Origin: Trachythela sp. YZ-2020
Lineage: Eukaryota; Cnidaria; Anthozoa; Malacalcyonacea; Clavulariidae
Direction: 5' to 3'
Length of the DNA: 64,000 bases
Assembly (NCBI GenBank): GCA_016169945.1
Contig: JADLSH010000198.1
Coordinates: 124,001 to 188,000 of the forward strand
This document shows, piece after piece, positions 55,546 to 64,000 of the stretch. A program made the position numbers and the translations under genes. Each line of letters begins with the position of its first letter. Position 1 is the first letter of the stretch. The notes below the pieces were generated by a model that ran no database searches, was not told where the DNA came from, and saw only the letters and a list, made by a program, of their open reading frames with translations.

Positions 55546-55560
55546 AAATGCCGAGAAAAA

Positions 55561-56216
55561 TCCATTCTAGAAGAACCCTTTACAATAAATACCGAAACAG
55601 GATTTTCGGCAAACTTTATGACATATTCAACCGGAATTGAAATAACTCGTGTTGGGAAGTAAATAATGCAATGATTGAAGTCGATCTCTGAAATTTTTTG
55701 GCCGGTCTTCCATAGCATTGCGTGCTATTTAGCAATGCAAAATTGACTGGATTATTTTACTTGGGAGGTGAACCACCACCACCCCCCCCCCACCCCCTCG
55801 CGAATTTACGCCCCTGGTGATCATTTCTGTTTACTTTAAAATTACATTGAGGCATGTCTATTATTTAGTTTCTGTTTGCTCGCGATATTTCTATGTAATA
55901 AATTTTCGCGTACAAAAGTTAATTATTTATAGATTGTTCTTTCTATTAATGTTGTCAATCGGTTTTGGTGATTGACTCAATCCTTATATGATCAATTGTA
56001 GGCCTATAATTCAAAATTCAAAACGTATATCAAGTCAATTTGAAATTGAAAATCAAGACCTTGAATGATTAAGAAGCAAGCAATACAGCCAGTCGGGTGT
56101 CAATATGAGACCACAAACTAAAATTAATGCCAAATACGTTGGTACAGATTAGATTACGCTGGTCTTGAATTGGCTCTCATTGATCGAAACGTAATGCAAT
56201 TTTACTATTTCCTTAG
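55561..56216 (+). other. Rest of the domain 8-9 intron
   Basis: A poly-C run near 55782-55797 is the only feature. Otherwise AT-rich and unassigned. Confidence 0.5.
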
Positions 56217-56545
56217 ATACCGACTGGTTTAACCCAATACCACTTGGAATGAAAAGCAGATTAATTTTGGATTCCCAACTAATTGCATCTTCTTCAAAAA
56301 GTACAATAGCTGGAGCATGGAATGGAAGACTGAACTTGACTACAACATATAATGGAGGCTGGATAGCAGCAGACAATGACAGTGATCCATGGCTTTTAGT
56401 TGACTTCATTTCGAATGTGACAGTAACTGCAATAGCCTGCCAAGGTTTGGATGGTGAGGGACAGCACTGGGCGACATCGTTTGCCCTGAACTTTGGACAT
56501 GGAAGAAATATGTTGAAAAACTACACTGTTAACGGGAATATTAAG
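56217..56545 (+). CDS. Discoidin domain 9 (DDD class), exon A
   Basis: A 329-nt exon (phase 1 to 0) after TCCTTAG, ending AAG|GTTAGT. It reads DTDWFNPIPLGMKSRLILDS, AWNGRLNLTTTYNGGWIAAD, NDSDPWLLVDFISNVTVTAI, ACQGLDGEGQHWATSFALNF. It lacks a few residues of the NNVRYG loop relative to domains 3, 5 and 7. It has one unpaired cysteine in IACQG. Confidence 0.91.
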
Positions 56546-56636
56546 GTTAGTGTGGGCTTATTAATAGCATATATGTAGTGAGACCGTTTGTTCGTCAATT
56601 GTTTGACTTTCATACACGTTTTCTTTTGGTGTACAG
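56546..56636 (+). other. 91-nt intron of domain 9
   Basis: GTTAGTG to GGTGTACAG. It is by far the shortest intron here (the others run from 649 to 6384 nt) and is free of any inserted element. Confidence 0.88.
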
Positions 56637-56778
56637 ATATTCCCAGCCAATTGCGACAACAAATTTACCATGTGGCAAGAAGTATACCCGCATATAAACG
56701 CTCGTTTTATTCAAATCAAACCGATAACTTGTCACGGATATTGCGCTTTGAGAGTGGAATTTTATGGGCGCTATGAAG
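56637..56778 (+). CDS. Discoidin domain 9, exon B
   Basis: A 142-nt exon (phase 0 to 1) after GTACAG, donor GTAGGA. It reads IFPANCDNKFTMWQEVYPHI, NARFIQIKPITCHGYCALRV, EFYGRYEG. The DDD-class CxxxC pair is kept as CHGYC, with an added cysteine in ANCD. Confidence 0.91.
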
Positions 56779-57530
56779 GTAGGAAATTATGAATTCATAC
56801 CGCGGGTCGTAGTGTGGTAGTACACTATACTATCGATGCTGTTCTACTTTTTAACTCTTGTCATTGTTATTAGCCAAGCCAGATCTTATATTTGCGTCCT
56901 TACTAGTTTTATTGGTGGAGCCAAAGTATCACCCGTTTCATCTGTTCTAAATCGAAAATAGTAAGAGGTAGGTGATCACCTAAACAACCTGAGCAGTCCA
57001 GGTGCAGCAACAAATTAGCGTGGAATGAGGCATGATTGCAGGAATTTGCCGCCGGCGACAAAATGGCTTCTCTTTCTGTATTTACTAGACCTTTACTAGC
57101 GTCTAAATCCTGAAATTCTTATTGGCCGCAAGTCTGGTATCCAACTCTACTAAGCCAATTTTTTCTTCGATTTAGTGAATATTTTCCACCAAAAAACTTT
57201 GTTTTTTGTTTTATATTAATTGTTAACGTATAAATACGATGTAGTTTATTTACACTTCAAATCTTACATTCGTACTATAGTAATCCCGTTTCTTCTGCAG
57301 CTCTTAGAAATAACTTGCTCTTGCTCTTACAAGTGGAATTCGTTCCAGCCTCGTAAAAACATCTTACCATTCTTCAAAACGTCTTAAACTTTTATATAGC
57401 GTACAGTAGACGTGGAAGCGTAGATATTGCGGGAAATACCTACGATCAGGTTTTATTCCACTTTAATGTGAAGAAGCGGGCGGCTTAGGTTGTTTATGTG
57501 ATCACCTGGCTTACAATAAAGTTAACACTT
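56779..57530 (+). other. Start of the domain 9-10 intron
   Basis: AT-rich with no recognised coding or repeat feature. Confidence 0.45.
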
Positions 57531-57935
57531 ATTTACTGACGAGGGAAACATTGTGTTTTGTGAACCCGAGACCGCCGTTCTTGCCCGGGCGAAGCCGAGG
57601 ACAACAACGAGCGGTCGAGGGGCCACAAAACATACTGTTTTCCCGAGGTTTCAGTAAATAAGTGATTTGTTATATAGCTACCAAGTGGGAAAAATAACAA
57701 AAAAATTGTTGCTTTAAATTTTAAAATTTTGATTAAAATATAGAAAAACAGTAAAAAATGGGCCTTCGCCATTTACTTCCGGTTTTGTTATCTTCCCTAT
57801 TGAAAAATAAATGCGTTGTTGCCCGAACCATTGGTTACGCGGAAACATCGTGGTTTTTGGACCGCCATGCGTGGATCTCTTGTCCAATTAAATTCCACGA
57901 AAAAGTTACTTTGACACTTGGTATATAACAATTGA
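57531..57935. repeat. Two palindromic repeats in the domain 9-10 intron
   Basis: 57531-57663 folds between CTTATTTACTGACGAGGGAA-like ends (CAGTAAATAAG at the right) with inner GTGTTTTGTG/CACAAAACA. Next, TTGTTATATAGCTACCAAGT (57667) is matched inverted by ACTTGGTATATAACAA (57915). Both are non-coding and MITE-like. Confidence 0.6.
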
Positions 57936-58186
57936 CGTTCCAAAACGTAGAACTCTCAGTATAAGTGATCTAGAGCAGGTGAAATGGGTGAAAATATGAA
58001 ACAGACAGTTTTCTCATTATAAATGACCTCTGTTGAACCCTTGTTAAACTTTTCACTTTTGCCATACACTGGTAACCAGTTCATAGTCGGATTGCCATAA
58101 TACGGATTATATAATTCTAATTTTATTGAATTTCAAATTCTCTTTTCCATGCAGGTAATAATAAACAACTATTAACTAGTAACACT

Positions 58187-58530
58187 TACCGAGACCTTGA
58201 TAATTCTGGATATAACAAAAACTGAATTCAGCAATTGTTTTTTTTTATATTACATTATTATTATTATCCTTTGATAAACAACGATTTAAATCTGTCGCAC
58301 ATAACAATGTTTAGTTCTGAAATATTGGGGTAAAACCCAATAATAAAAATAAAACAAGAACGACGAAATATTAGAAACCTATTTACTTAGCTTACTATAG
58401 TTGTGATAAAAGTTTCAGAAAAGTACATTTAATTCATGTTGTTTTTATTCTTGTACGTAAAACTGCCGCTCGCTAAAAAGGTACGTACTGCTGGCTCAAC
58501 GCACAGATAACTGATCTCAGTTATCTGTAG
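58187..58530. mobile_element. MITE copy 2
   Basis: A direct-orientation copy of 12163-12535: ACCGAGACCTTGATAATTC, GATAAACAACGATTTAAA, TTGGGGTAAAA, AACAAGAACGAC, ACTGCTGGCTCAAC and a terminal CAGTTATCTG hairpin. It lacks the left hairpin of copy 1. Confidence 0.72.
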
Positions 58531-58663
58531 TTTGCGTGATTGTCATATTTAATTAACTGTAAGCAATTAGCCAATTAGAAGACACGTAGTGATTACAATG
58601 TATAATAGCCACTGATCTGAAAACAAGGACTGGATAGTGCATCTTCCATGCATAAATGAAGGC

Positions 58664-59110
58664 AATGGCGGCCACATCGGTGTGACCACAACAAATCTAC
58701 TGTGGTGTTGGGGACATGTTTAAAGAGGTTCTAACATGTTCTAGTTATTGGTGGGAAAGGAAAAATATTGTCTCGATAAGAATTTGTCATCAGTGGCCTC
58801 TCTTTCTTCCTAAATTTGCCGGTGAATAACTAATGAGGGCACACCGATGTGGCCGCCATAAGCCTCATTATGTGGTGTTTAAAACGTTCTAAAACTCATT
58901 AGAAGAGATGTTGGAAGCTATATTTTTCACGTTGCATAGAAAAATATATTTGCTTCATAATATAACTAATTTAAACAGCTAACGATTTGACTAGTCAAGA
59001 ATTTGACAGATTTAAAAATCTGATCTCATTAAAAATATTCTGGCTTCAAAATTGGCTCATTGAATTCAATAGGATGCTCTATCCAGTTCTAGTTTCAGAT
59101 CAGTGATAAT
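58664..59110 (+). repeat. Intron block paralogous to 6640-7400 (SINE-free)
   Basis: It shares long stretches with the intron before domain 2 and ends about 200 bp upstream of domain 10 exon A. Within it, GGCGGCCACATCGGTGTG and its inverse CACACCGATGTGGCCGCC bound a 58664-58860 sub-element. The SINE of the other copy is absent here. Confidence 0.7.
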
Positions 59111-59313
59111 AGCACAAATAAAACGAACTCAAATTCAACTCTAATCCCATCGATTCGAATTGTGAAGAGCAGATATGTCCATGTAGCATGACATGTTCTC
59201 GTCAATTGAGCGGTCAATAAATGTTAACTTTCGGTCTCAATATCTCAACATAAAACTCTGCGAGCATGAGATTTAGTTAAATCCGCTGACACATAACAAT
59301 GTGTTTCTTTCAG

Positions 59314-59544
59314 ATTGTAAGGATCCTCAGCGACTTGGAATTGCAAATCACGACATATTGGACAGTCAATTAAAAGCGTCGTCCATTATATCAAATCAAG
59401 GTCGGGCTTCTGCCGGCAGACTAAATATTACTGCTGTACCTAACCAAAATTATGGAGCCTGGATTCCGATGAGCGACGACCCAAACCCATGGCTACAGGT
59501 GGACTTTTTGAAGAGTACTAAAATTACTGCGATGGAGAGCCAAG
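59314..59544 (+). CDS. Discoidin domain 10, exon A, shortened
   Basis: After TTTCAG: DCKDPQRLGIANHDILDSQL, GRASAGRLNITAVPNQNYGA, WIPMSDDPNPWLQVDFLKST, KITAMESQG. It keeps the canonical first cysteine. Unlike the other nine A exons it stops at ...SQ G|GTAATA (phase 1, 231 nt), where the others continue into W....Y.V..... Reading through gives non-conserved sequence. It is therefore either an exon split by an extra intron, with the remainder beyond 64000, or a decaying exon. The phase (1) is compatible with continued splicing. Confidence 0.75.
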
Positions 59545-59639
59545 GTAATAATTGTTTCAGTTCACTTTATTGCTTTCAGAAGCTATATTTTTATGATTAA
59601 TTTATCAAATTAATTCATTAATCTATAATTTCATAATCT

Positions 59640-60000
59640 GGGCATGCGCATTGTTGAAAAATGTTGTTCAGCGCCACCGATGCTCTGCTCATGCGCGAGA
59701 ACTTCGATCTTTGCAAAGATATGATTATGAGTCCATTGAGTCGGATTAAGCCTTTTGTTCCTGCAGATACTCTGCAAACAATCTGACATGCCTGATATAA
59801 AGCCATATTTTTACTACTATTCTCCCCTATGGGGAAACTGTAGAAACAAAAATTTCAAAAACGTGATCACGATTTATTGCCTGCGCAAGCTATGATTTTG
59901 ACTCTATAAAGCTGACGTTCTTGAATCTCTTGGTTCGAAAACTGAAGAGAGACGACGACAAAAGGTTAAGTCAATGCTTTAGTGAAGAGTCTTGAATTAT
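59640..60000 (+). pseudogene. LINE C-terminal scrap
   Basis: With frameshifts, the + strand reads IKPFVPADTLQTI, then LIKPYFYYYSPLWGNCRN. This matches VKPFVPLPILKLL...VQPYFDYCSPLWDNCG of the fragment at 32.7 kb. It is very decayed. Confidence 0.6.
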
Positions 60001-60243
60001 TATACTGCTCGTTGCTTGAAACAGTGATTGACTCGGACAAGTTCAGTGCAGGCTAATTATAATCTTAGAAATAGTGATACTCATTTACATTTATCACTCC
60101 CAAAACCGAGAAGGGGGGGATTCTGAGAAAAAATTTTAAATACAGCGAACAAAACTTTGAAATAGCCAAGCAAACAAGCACAATCAGATTACTAAATTGA
60201 AAATGAATACTAATAATAATAATATTGGATTGCTGGGGACAAA

Positions 60244-62183
60244 ATGACGGACGGTCGTGAAATCTTTAGCTTTCGCAATTATATAAATTTCAAACCAGAG
60301 AGCATTGAAGTCAATTCCATAAAGCTTTTAAACGATCAAACTTATTTAGTTTATGATTGTGGCCGCATAAAGTGGACACAAAATCTTCATTTATTGAAGG
60401 AATTTGTTGATAACATGATCGGATTGTCTGGAAATTGGAAATCACCTGGCGGTAAAGCAAACCTGTTCCGAAGCTCCAATCTAGATTTCATCTTGACTTA
60501 GTACCCGGGCAAACAGAATTCCCTGACGTTTAATGGAAAGGATGGGGAAATGTTTAAATAATTCCTGGTGAGCGTCTTAAACATAGACCGTGTTGATCAA
60601 ACAAATATTGCACCGGACAGTTTATTCATAATTATAGCAGAATCTTATGATACCATGCATCAACGATGCTAGCTAGCACTGAGACTGGTCATCTATTACA
60701 ATCCGAAACATCGATTATAAGGTATACTACCCACCCCATAAATGAGCAATCTCATTGTAAAGATTGCGAACATATGGAGACGAAAATGTTGGAAATTGAG
60801 AAGAAAGTTGATTATTTGTATGATTTAGCACATAAAATCTACAATACACTCAACAAACCGACTATTATAAACGTCGATTCAGAGCATAAATATGACGTCT
60901 TAAACAACGATAATCAACCAGAAAATCCATTTCGCTCTATGGATCTGCAAGGCGTTAAACTCGATGTTGTAATTAATCAATCTAAGCTTTTAAACAATAT
61001 CTCAATAAACCAAAAAGATATTAGCCAAAACACTGAAACGATCAATCAATTCCGGGACCAATTGTATAATATGCAAATTGAGCAACTTAATATTTCTAAA
61101 GAGATCCCCAAATGTAAAATCCGGTGCTCCAAGTGATAAGGATGAAATTGTTCAATTATAGTTAGAACTTTGCACCGAAAAAATAAAAAACAGGGAACTA
61201 AAGACAGAACTTTATCTATTAGCGCACAAAAAAATACAAGAAATCGACCGTCTCGTGAACAGAATTGCTGCATTAGAAGCTAAACAAGATAATTCCCTCC
61301 CGAACAAATTAACAACGGAGAACAGTGAGAGTAAGACTGCCTCGTCGTTGACACAGCCCCCGAGGAATCAATGTCGAAATAATGTCGATTGTAAAACCCT
61401 TGGGTTTGGATGGAAATACAAATCAATCACGCATTAATTTACAGACAACAGAAGCAGATAAAGTTTCTAATAAAACAAGTATGAAATCAAAGAAACAACT
61501 GACATCTAATACAATGACCAAGGCGAAGCTATTCGAGATGCTGATTGCCCTCCCGAGCAAAATGTCATACGCAGAGCTAAACCTAACACAAATACAAAGG
61601 CCATAAAACATCATTGAAGAATACAATTAATTGTTTAAAACAGAAGTCAAATGGTACAACGGTCGTACATCATGCATTGCGACACGAATAACAGGATAGA
61701 ACAAAGCGACCAAGATCAAAGCGAAAATAAATGTAAACAAAGTCTACCTGGTAAACAACCTCTCCAGTGGTTAAAATGGCTACCTTTGCTTGATCCTCTA
61801 GAACAAAATAACAGGATAGAACAAAGCGATACGAATAACAGGATAGAACAAAGCGACCAAAATCAAAGGGAAAAGAAATGTAAGCAAAGCCTACCTAGTA
61901 AACAACCTCTCGAGTGGTTGAAATGGTTACCTTTGCTTGATCCTCTAGAACCAATGAGGCGGTCAAAGTTTCTTACAAAAATAGATCTGAAATGATGGAA
62001 GCGACTAATGTTCAATACAATGACTTAGACGAAATTAATCGACATGTTAAATGCTCCGCATTTTTAAATTCCATCCAGTCTCCCAGTTCTAGAGCAAATT
62101 TGGTAAATTTTCAGAACCACAATTCGAACTATCGCCCTCCAGACTGGCTCAAACATCTGGACCTAGTCAACCAAATAACCTGA
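60244..62183 (+). pseudogene. LINE ORF1-like region
   Basis: The first piece (60244-60501) encodes MTDGREIFSFRNYINFK, then LSGNWKSPGGKANLFRSSNL, followed after a stop by YPGKQNSLTFNGKDGEMFK. A second frame (60666-61136) has a Cys-rich start and a coiled-coil-like region (EIEKKVDYLYDLAHKIYN). The remaining pieces contain a duplicated segment at about 61683-61955. SGNWKSPGG..KLF and WYPGKQNSLTF.G..GE are features I associate with cnidarian LINE ORF1 proteins. The region carries many stops. Confidence 0.65.
61683..61955 (+). repeat. ~126-bp tandem duplication in LINE ORF1
   Basis: Units 61683-61809 and 61831-61955 share CGAATAACAGGATAGAACAA and CCTTTGCTTGATCCTCTAGA with some substitutions between. 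A partial copy lies between them. Translated it repeats NNRIEQSDQ and KQPLxWLKWLPLLDPLE, so the protein was duplicated in frame. Confidence 0.85.
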
Positions 62184-62399
62184 ACCAGAACGTAATATAT
62201 GACTTGGCACCCACATCTTTGGGTCCAATAATGTAAGTAATGAGTTTGAGACAATCCCGGTTAGAATAACCAACCGTCAATTAGTACAGAGGGCTACTGA
62301 CCAAAAACTCAGTCGTAACTTAGTACCTATTCCCATAAAGGAAAACAATATATGTAAATCATCAACTGCGTATTCAGTTCCATCTATACTCTTAACCAA

Positions 62400-64000
62400 T
62401 GCATGTCATGTAACGAACAAAATAATTGAACTCTCTGGAATTGCTGCAGTCAATAACCCCTCCTTGATCATAATTACAGAGTCCTGGCTGAATTCAAACA
62501 TCCCGGATGCTGCTGTAGAAATAAGCGATAAATTCAATGCATATCGCCGTGACCGCCCCACGCCTGGTGGTGGTGTCTTAGCCTACGTGAATAGCCAAAT
62601 ACCAACTACCCGCCTAACAAATATTGAGGAGGATGGAAAATAAGTTCTATGGCTCTTACTTAAACCGGCCAGAACCTACAGTGCAATAATAGTTATTGGT
62701 GTGTACTACCCACCTGGACAGACAACTGAAGATGAAAGAGGAATGTATGAGTATGCTACTAACGGACTTGACAAAGCTCTGCAGGACCATCCTTCAGCAG
62801 GTGTAATCATCGCCGGAGATTTCAATAAAATGAGACTGAACCTCCTATGTAGACGTTTCAACCTTAAAAAAGCCGTACGAGCTCCTACAAGAGATAGAAA
62901 CATTCTAGATCAAATCCTTACCAATACGCCGAAGCTATACAATGATGTTCAACATCTGCCACCGATCAGCCGTTCCGACCACAAGTGCCTACCACTCACC
63001 CCAAAGTTGAAACAATATCTCCCGAAATGTCTGACGAAATGTAGCAACCTAATTGAACTGGGCATACATTTGAATAGAGAGAACTGGGAAACGCTTGATA
63101 AATCGCTCCCTAAACGAACTGTACGTTCCCACTCCTCCGACAAGCCGTGGATGACACCACGTATAAAGCATTAAATAAAAGCTAGGCAAAAGGCGTTTAC
63201 AACTTGGGACGTATAAAAGTACAAGCTATTAGGTGACAATGTTAACTCACTTATATCAAATGCGAAAGAGAATTGCTACCAACTAAAAGTACACGCGAAA
63301 TGAATCCGGCAAAGTGGTACAGAACTGTATATGAACTGGCCGCCGCCAATGACTGTAATTCTCAACCTTCAGCAGATGTTGCATGAGATCTAGCGGAACG
63401 CCTGCAACAAAGCTTCATCAAGACTTGCCAGAATGTTACGCCGACTCACATTCCGGATGTTGGGGAAGTTGAACACCTACTTAAGGATACCAGGCCCCCG
63501 TTACTCTCCATTGGACATATCAAGGCAATCCTTAATCACCTAAATCCCAGGAAGGCCACTTGCTCAGATGAGATCCCTTCATGGTTATTGAAACGTTACA
63601 GTAAAGAACTTGCTCCCGTGATTCATAACATCATATGCTCCAGGATCTCCCAGTCTAAATACCCAACTTTATGTAAACACGCGTTAGTCACCCCAGTGCC
63701 TAAAGCGTACCCACCTAATCACCAAATCTCAGTATTGCCGCAAACGGCTAAAGTCCTAGAAGTCATCCAACTTAAATTAAACAAAAGGGACCTTAAGATT
63801 AAAGATAATCAACATTCATTTACACACTGACGGTATCTGTATTGGCGACCATCTCTCAAAATTGGTTCAACAAGACTGACAATTCACATGATGGAAGAAT
63901 GGGTATCCACGTTTTATTTATCGACTTTTGCAAAGCATTTGATCTAGTGGACTACAGATTGCTTTTAAAAAAGCTCGCCATAATGAACGTGTCAAAGAGC
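62400..64000 (+). pseudogene. LINE endonuclease and start of reverse transcriptase
   Basis: The endonuclease reads IIELSGIAAVNNPSLIIITE, SWLNSNIPDAA, RDRPTPGGGVLAYV, VIGVYYPPGQ, GVIIAGDFNKM, RNILDQILTN and PPISRSDHKCL (APE-type catalytic His in SDH). Linker: SSDKPWMTPRIKH. RT start: LNHLNPRKATCSDEIPSWLL, KHALVTPVPKA, then IDFCKAFDLVD near 63925-63955 (palm motif A). Stops and shifts occur (62641, 63172, 63829). It runs off the right edge of the window. Confidence 0.85.

Larger units (their letters stand above)
54300..55560. repeat. Inverted array of tRNA-derived SINE copies
   Basis: 54316-54668 is repeated inverted over about 55033-55545. The shared parts include the tRNA head, GAGCAGTTGC/GCAACTGCTC, TTCCGTTCGAGTGTTCC and the outer block TTTTCCGCTTTGCTCGGG. 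The right arm carries an extra partial copy at about 55226-55285 (TTTTTCTCGGCATCTCGTTC). Confidence 0.78.

Overview
The window is AT-rich, intron-rich eukaryotic DNA, most likely from a cnidarian (coral, anemone or hydrozoan) or another early-branching marine animal. This is inferred from three things: the intron/exon style, the mix of repeats (Penelope-like elements with GIY-YIG domains and hammerhead ribozymes, BEL/Pao, many LINE remnants, tRNA-derived SINEs, abundant MITEs), and a multi-discoidin protein. No species can be named from sequence alone.

One host gene runs along the whole + strand from 5375 to at least 59544. It encodes a chain of ten F5/8 type C (discoidin) domains. Each domain is split into a long exon A (about 326-335 nt, entered in phase 1, left in phase 0) and a short exon B (about 136-148 nt, phase 0 to phase 1). 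Each domain is therefore a symmetric 1-1 module. Nineteen exons are visible, all with AG/GT borders, totalling 4482 nt (1494 codons) in one continuous frame. Domains 3 to 9 alternate between two sequence classes (DDD-type: 3, 5, 7, 9; second type: 4, 6, 8), so the array seems to have grown by duplicating a two-domain block. Domain 10 is cut short by an intron at a new position. Neither end of the gene is in the window.

The introns hold almost everything else. 1-5374: a LINE fragment, a TTACTTGC minisatellite, and an inverted-repeat-bounded element carrying a PIF/Harbinger-like MITE. 5.7-13.4 kb: a tRNA-derived SINE, LINE fragments, telomere-like repeats and a 310-bp TCTG microsatellite. 13.7-24 kb: foldback MITEs, a decayed LINE, a Gypsy integrase scrap, and a 3.9-kb BEL/Pao element on the minus strand. 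24.4-30.7 kb: a 2.8-kb near-perfect palindrome of a Penelope-like element, a second Penelope-like element, and a cluster of hammerhead ribozyme motifs. 31.9-41 kb: more hammerheads, MITEs and LINEs. 42-46 kb: mariner-like elements nested by TA insertion, plus a hAT MITE with an 8-bp target duplication. 46-64 kb: an ACAAC microsatellite, LINEs, inverted SINEs, and a LINE that runs off the right edge.

The most notable signals are (i) ten hammerhead or hammerhead-like self-cleaving RNA motifs of several families, at least four of them in sense orientation inside introns of the discoidin gene; (ii) the alternating two-domain duplication with a switch of cysteine pattern; and (iii) the Penelope palindrome, whose two arms differ by a hairpin-flanked micro-inversion.
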